Of a DNA stretch of 38,332 bases, positions 34,527-38,332 are shown piece after piece (position 1 is the first letter of the stretch; each line of letters opens with the position of its first letter). A program made the position numbers and the translations under genes. Source of the stretch: Candidatus Burarchaeum australiense (GTDB lineage Archaea; Micrarchaeota; Micrarchaeia; Burarchaeales; Burarchaeaceae); assembly GCA_902386535.1 (NCBI GenBank), contig CABMJK010000058.1, positions 1 through 38,332 of the forward strand, read 5' to 3'. Below the pieces are notes generated by a model. It saw only the letters and a list, made by a program, of their open reading frames with translations, was not told the DNA's origin and did no database searches.

Positions 34527-35531
34527 ATGGTGGACGAACATTTGATGCCGCTGGCTATTGCGGTGCTGGTAAGTTTCCTGCTGCTTAACGGATGCACGCA
34601 GGAAGGAGATGGAAAGGCAGCGGAAAGCCCGGATGGCCAGCAGGCCGCCATGCCAGCGCCTTCTCGCGAGGAGGCAATCCCGCTGGACGCAGTGAAAATC
34701 ACTCCTGAGACCGACGCCTATGCGCCACTGATGCATTCCGGCGAGTACGAGGCGCCGGTGCCCGTGGCCGGCCGGGTCAATACTGCCGGGGCAGAGGACT
34801 CTCCCTTCGTGCTCCCGGACGGAAACACGCTTTACTTCTTCTTCACGCCCGACGTGCGGGTTCCGGCAGAGAAGCAGCTGCTCGACAAGGTCACAGGCAT
34901 CTGGGTTTCGCGTAAAGAGGCTGACGGAAGCTGGGGCGAGCCCGAAAGGGTGCTGCTGCAGGATCCGGGCAAGCTCGCCCTGGACGGCTGCGAATTCGTG
35001 CAAGGGAACCGGATGTGGTTCTGCTCGGCGCGCGAGGGGTTTGACGGCATGAACTGGTTTACTGCCGAGCTCGTGGACGGGAAATGGGCCGGGTGGCAGA
35101 AGGATGACGAATTCAAGCCCGAGTACGAGGTGGGCGAACTGCACATAAGCTCCGATGGGAGCGAGCTCTATTTCCATTCCGCGCGCGCAGGAGGGAAGGG
35201 CGGTTATGATGTCTGGATGTCAAAAAAAGCCGGCGGGGAATGGCAGGAGCCGGTGAACTTGGAGGCAATCAACAGCGCCGAGAATGATGGGTGGCCTTAC
35301 CTGAGCCAGGACGGGAAAGAGCTTTGGTTTCTGAGGACGTACATGGGTTCGCCGGCAGTTTACAGGTCGAAGCGCATTGACGGCGCGTGGCAGGAGCCGG
35401 AGCTCATGGTCTCGCAGTTCGCGGGAGAGCCGACGCTCGACGCTGAGGGCAACCTCTACTTCGTGCACCACTTCTACAAGGACGGGAAGATGCTTGAGGC
35501 CGACATCTACTTTGCCAAGAAGAAAAAATAG
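34527..35531 (+). CDS. PD40/TolB-like beta-propeller lipoprotein
   Basis: Lipobox-like LLLNGC; repeats SDGSELYFHSARAGGKGGYDVWMSKK, SQDGKELWFLRT, DAEGNLYFVHHF. Confidence 0.85.
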   Translation: MVDEHLMPLAIAVLVSFLLLNGCTQEGDGKAAESPDGQQAAMPAPSREEAIPLDAVKITPETDAYAPLMHSGEYEAPVPVAGRVNTAGAEDSPFVLPDGNTLYFFFTPDVRVPAEKQLLDKVTGIWVSRKEADGSWGEPERVLLQDPGKLALDGCEFVQGNRMWFCSAREGFDGMNWFTAELVDGKWAGWQKDDEFKPEYEVGELHISSDGSELYFHSARAGGKGGYDVWMSKKAGGEWQEPVNLEAINSAENDGWPYLSQDGKELWFLRTYMGSPAVYRSKRIDGAWQEPELMVSQFAGEPTLDAEGNLYFVHHFYKDGKMLEADIYFAKKKK

Positions 35532-35609
35532 GTGCGGGGGCAAGGCGCGGGCGCGAACCAGGAAGTGCACCGGCTCGTGAAGCGGCTTTATGCGCCCTTC
35601 TTCTGCCGC

Positions 35610-36326
35610 CTACTTTTTAGCTGCAACTTCCTCGCTTGGCTCGTAAATGAGCACGCTGAAACGAAGGTTCAGATACTTCAGGAGCTCAACGGCGGGCGTG
35701 CTGCCATGGTGTTCCTGATTTGCAGAAGCCCAGCTGATTCTCACCTTGTCAACGTTGGCGGAAACGCCGGATATGACAAACTCCTCGGTCGATTTTTCGC
35801 CAGGACCGAATTCGAGGAGTCCACCACCATATTGTTCGTCTTTTGGAAGGCGACCGACGCGAACCTGCGCCGGGTCGTCTATAACCGTGGTGTAGCGGTG
35901 CGGACCGTCCTGCCTTAGCGAGTTTCCGTTATCAACCGCGAAAAAAAGATTGCCGTCATTTTGTGTTATTCCTTGCGCTTTCAAAACGGCTGGGAAGATC
36001 GGGAAGCGCAATTCTAAGCCGGCTGAGCTATAGACGAGATATTGCATGCCGCCATCCGTCATGAGAGGCACGTCAACGAGAGGATCTCTTGAAAAAGCAG
36101 TTTGCGTTCTTGTAATAATGTAGCCGAAATCCCTCGCAGCGGCATAGTTCGCGCCGCGCCAAGCAACTGAAAAAAGATGGGCTTCCAGGAGCGTGGGCAG
36201 ATTCCGCCCATAGGTCATCATGGCTTCCAGCGGGGTGATGCCGCCCTTGCCGTGATTGGAATTCTCGACTGCCCTAAAGCATCCCGAACCATATCGCAAT
36301 ACGGTGCCTGGTGTTGTAGTCATCAT
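35610..36326 (-). CDS. Hypothetical protein
   Basis: MMTTTPGTVLRYGSGCFRAVENSNHGKGG...; ggagggtga RBS and tttatatacc TATA upstream. Confidence 0.75.
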   Translation of the reverse strand: MMTTTPGTVLRYGSGCFRAVENSNHGKGGITPLEAMMTYGRNLPTLLEAHLFSVAWRGANYAAARDFGYIITRTQTAFSRDPLVDVPLMTDGGMQYLVYSSAGLELRFPIFPAVLKAQGITQNDGNLFFAVDNGNSLRQDGPHRYTTVIDDPAQVRVGRLPKDEQYGGGLLEFGPGEKSTEEFVISGVSANVDKVRISWASANQEHHGSTPAVELLKYLNLRFSVLIYEPSEEVAAKK

Positions 36327-36378
36327 AGAACTCACCCTCCCGCATGAAATTATGGGTTTTGAGGTATATAAACGTGAG

Positions 36379-36511
36379 TGCGGGGGGCAGGATTTCCAAT
36401 TCTTTTCCGCAGGCGCTTTTCTTTCTAAGAAAAGGGCCTTTTTGGACCTGCGTAGGCGCTAAGCCAGCGGATCTTAAGTCCGCCCCATTTTCCGGGCTCT
36501 GGCACCCCCGC
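36379..36511 (-). tRNA. tRNA-Leu(UAA), intron-containing
   Basis: Acceptor GCGGGGG/CCCCCGC (7 bp), D-arm CCA/TGG, anticodon arm GCGGA-CTTAAGA-TCCGC (anticodon TAA), type II variable arm TGGCTTAGCGCCTAC, T-stem GCAGG/CCTGC; spliced length 85 nt ending in discriminator A, no encoded CCA. Confidence 0.88.
36393..36440 (-). other. 48-nt BHB-type intron in the tRNA-Leu T-loop (position 59/60)
   Basis: GCAGG-TCCA-AAA...TGGA-AAT-CCTGC forms a bulge-helix-bulge: 4-bp central helix TCCA/TGGA, 3-nt bulges AAA and AAT; intron hairpin CTTTTCTT-AGA-AAGAAAAG. Confidence 0.82.
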
Positions 36512-36666
36512 ATCAGGAACCTACGGTTTCCGATACCTTCCCTTCTAACTTGCCTACGGTTCTTATTATCTCCCTTAACGGTGCGGCGGCTAATATTCCT
36601 TTGGGTTTCTGGTGGGGGTTTTTAAGGTTCGCAGGCCATATACTACTCTATTCCTTGGGCGAGTTT

Positions 36667-37314
36667 GTGGAAGGGCATAAGAAAATTCCGAAAAAAGCAG
36701 GACCAGACCCTACACCTACTGGAAATCCTCCCTACACGAGGCAGCTGAACAAGGATAATGTGCTGATGGCCATGGTGGCGGGCATACGCGCCGAGTTCAG
36801 GGAAGAGGTTTGGGGGCTGTATTCCAGGTCATTGAGTAGCAGGAACTTTGCGATTGAAACGGGAAAGGAGCTGACTGTGGAAATTCTCACTGAAAAAACA
36901 GAGATAACGGCCATTAAAAAAGTGCTGGCCATGGTGGGCGGCGTCGCGGATGTGGTTTCTTCCCTGGGGATAGAGCTCACGAGGGAGGATGCACATCTGA
37001 TTGCAAAGGAGATTGTCGATGCGATGAAAAGCGCGCAGAACGAGGTCATTGAGGACCTTTTTTCTGGGAAAGAGAGGAGTTGCATAGAAGAAACGCTTCA
37101 GATAGCAAGACGCACGGAAACGATGAGGCGAGAGGACAGGATCAGGATCGAGTTTGAATTGACGGATAGATCACTGGATGGAAAGGCACAACTCAAGGTG
37201 GGCACGGCCATAGGGACTTTCATCCTCGTTGAACGGCAGGTGCTTACCGAACTTACGAACAGGCCCGCACTGGCCCTTCTTCTGGCGCCGCCGGGAATCT
37301 TTCCGTCCGCCTAG
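36667..37314 (+). CDS. Hypothetical protein
   Basis: ORF opens at 36550; GTG 36667 (VEGHKKIPKKAG...) lies about 40 nt after a ggtttttaagg TATA-like element; charged alpha/beta sequence. Confidence 0.6.
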   Translation: MEGHKKIPKKAGPDPTPTGNPPYTRQLNKDNVLMAMVAGIRAEFREEVWGLYSRSLSSRNFAIETGKELTVEILTEKTEITAIKKVLAMVGGVADVVSSLGIELTREDAHLIAKEIVDAMKSAQNEVIEDLFSGKERSCIEETLQIARRTETMRREDRIRIEFELTDRSLDGKAQLKVGTAIGTFILVERQVLTELTNRPALALLLAPPGIFPSA

Positions 37315-38042
37315 CCGTACATCGGCCCGAGGGTCGTGGCCTTCTTGTACTCCTCGTGCACGTCCTTGGCCTGGTCGAGAAGCTCCTTTACCTTGGACTC
37401 GATTTCCTTGCTCTGCTCGTTCAGCTCGCGGGTGTCAATCTTGATGTTGATTATCTTTGAGAGCGCATCCAAGACCATGGCCGCGCCTTTCGGGTCCATG
37501 TATTCCGCATGGGCCTCGGCCAGCAGCGAGATGGCGGGGAAACTGCGGGTGGCGCAATCGGCGAGCAGCAGGCCGCTCACGCCCGTGGTGACGCCCTCGC
37601 GTATCAGCTTCACGCCCTTGCGCTCGATCATGCGGCTCAGCTCGGGCAGGCTCGCTATGCCATAGACCTCGTCCTGCTCGCCCTTTATGTTGATGCCGCC
37701 CAGAGAAACGATCTGCCGCACCTTGTGCTTCTTCGCCCAGCCGAATATCTCCTGCGAAAGGGGATAGATGGTGTTCATGGGGACTATGAGCTCCGAAAAG
37801 AGGACCACGAGATTGTGCTTCTTAGACTGATACATGCGCGCGGGATGCAGGGGCATGTGATTGTGCACGGACGCGATGGGAGAGAATTTCTCGCTTGAGA
37901 CGTAGCCCAGGAGGTCCATGCCGAGCTTCTCCACAAGATAGTTGGCGGAAATCGTGCCGACCAGCCCAATGCCGGGAAAACCTTCTATCAGATACGGGGA
38001 CTTCAGGTTGTACTTCGAGGTTTCGATTATGCTCACGGTCAT
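37311..38042 (-). CDS. PAC2 / proteasome-assembly-chaperone family protein
   Basis: YLIEGFPGIGLVGTISANYLVEKLGMDLLGYVSSEKFSPIASVHN..., SGLLLADC, AEAHAEYMDPKGA. Confidence 0.9.
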   Translation of the reverse strand: MTVSIIETSKYNLKSPYLIEGFPGIGLVGTISANYLVEKLGMDLLGYVSSEKFSPIASVHNHMPLHPARMYQSKKHNLVVLFSELIVPMNTIYPLSQEIFGWAKKHKVRQIVSLGGINIKGEQDEVYGIASLPELSRMIERKGVKLIREGVTTGVSGLLLADCATRSFPAISLLAEAHAEYMDPKGAAMVLDALSKIINIKIDTRELNEQSKEIESKVKELLDQAKDVHEEYKKATTLGPMYG

Positions 38043-38108
38043 GAGCCGAGTTCGAGGCTCAGGTATTTTAAGCTATAGGCGGACGCGGGAAACTTAGGTG
38101 GCGCGACT

Positions 38109-38332
38109 ATGAGCGGGCGGGGAATGGAGGCGGCGGAAGTGGGCTGGTCCGGCAAGGCGGGCGAGGAAGCGGGCGGGCGCGGCGGCGGGGCGGACGGCGA
38201 ATTTGGTGTCTTATCCCGAAATAAGTTCCTCTCGTTAAATAAAATCATGAAAAAGCTTAAACAATGGCAGCTAGCGGAGATAATACACCTGCGCCTTTCT
38301 GGGAAAGGCGCCTACAAGATAGGCAGAAAGTA
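38109..38332 (+). CDS. N-terminus of a truncated HTH-domain protein running off the window
   Basis: Frame open to the end; ...MKKLKQWQLAEIIHLRLSGKGAYKIGRK resembles a helix-turn-helix start. ATG 38109 (preceded by aggtgg) or 38247. Confidence 0.5.
   Translation, partial: MSGRGMEAAEVGWSGKAGEEAGGRGGGADGEFGVLSRNKFLSLNKIMKKLKQWQLAEIIHLRLSGKGAYKIGRK

Noticed and set aside
34467-35177. Upstream part of the 368-aa minus-strand ORF
   Set aside because: Antisense to the PD40-like lipoprotein gene; only the last 131 codons form a plausible membrane protein.
36274-36513. 79-aa minus-strand ORF
   Set aside because: Coincides with the intron-containing tRNA-Leu; translation has no family features.
36513-36620. 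Possible second tRNA or small RNA upstream of tRNA-Leu (cctacggtt repeated at 36520 and 36554)
   Set aside because: No cloverleaf can be drawn; only a short 9-nt direct repeat, insufficient to call an RNA gene.
1-38332. CRISPR array, rRNA genes or recognisable insertion sequences
   Set aside because: No regularly spaced repeats, rRNA-like sequence or transposase with terminal repeats was seen; only the truncated HTH ORF at the right edge could belong to a mobile element.

Overview
GC-rich archaeal chromosomal segment. The archaeal assignment rests on TATA/BRE-like promoters, GGTGA-type ribosome-binding sites, AlaX, archaeal-type PheS/PheT, a PAC2-family protein and a BHB-intron tRNA; the exact lineage cannot be fixed from sequence alone, though a DPANN-like group is possible. 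Housekeeping genes (DUF167, dCTP deaminase, NAD kinase, PHP hydrolase, AlaX, PheS/PheT, acylphosphatase, UPF0173 metallo-hydrolase, PH-domain protein, PAC2) flank a roughly 15 kb accessory block (3344-18211). That block holds a 3022-aa giant protein, two smaller proteins encoded beside it on the same strand, and a divergent pair (4-TM plus coiled-coil) sharing a 15-nt promoter sequence. A PadR / MacB-like ABC exporter module with two tandem permeases follows. Strongest observations: (1) an unannotated tRNA-Leu(UAA) at 36379-36511 on the minus strand, interrupted in the T-loop by a 48-nt BHB-type intron; (2) a single in-frame amber codon splitting an otherwise intact pheT; (3) a 54-nt self-complementary element apparently inserted in frame in an acylphosphatase gene; (4) a decayed 50-bp tandem duplication of the start of the same gene; (5) a zinc-finger repeat protein whose first repeat is only encoded if a non-ATG (ATT) start is used; (6) internal repeat architecture of the giant protein.
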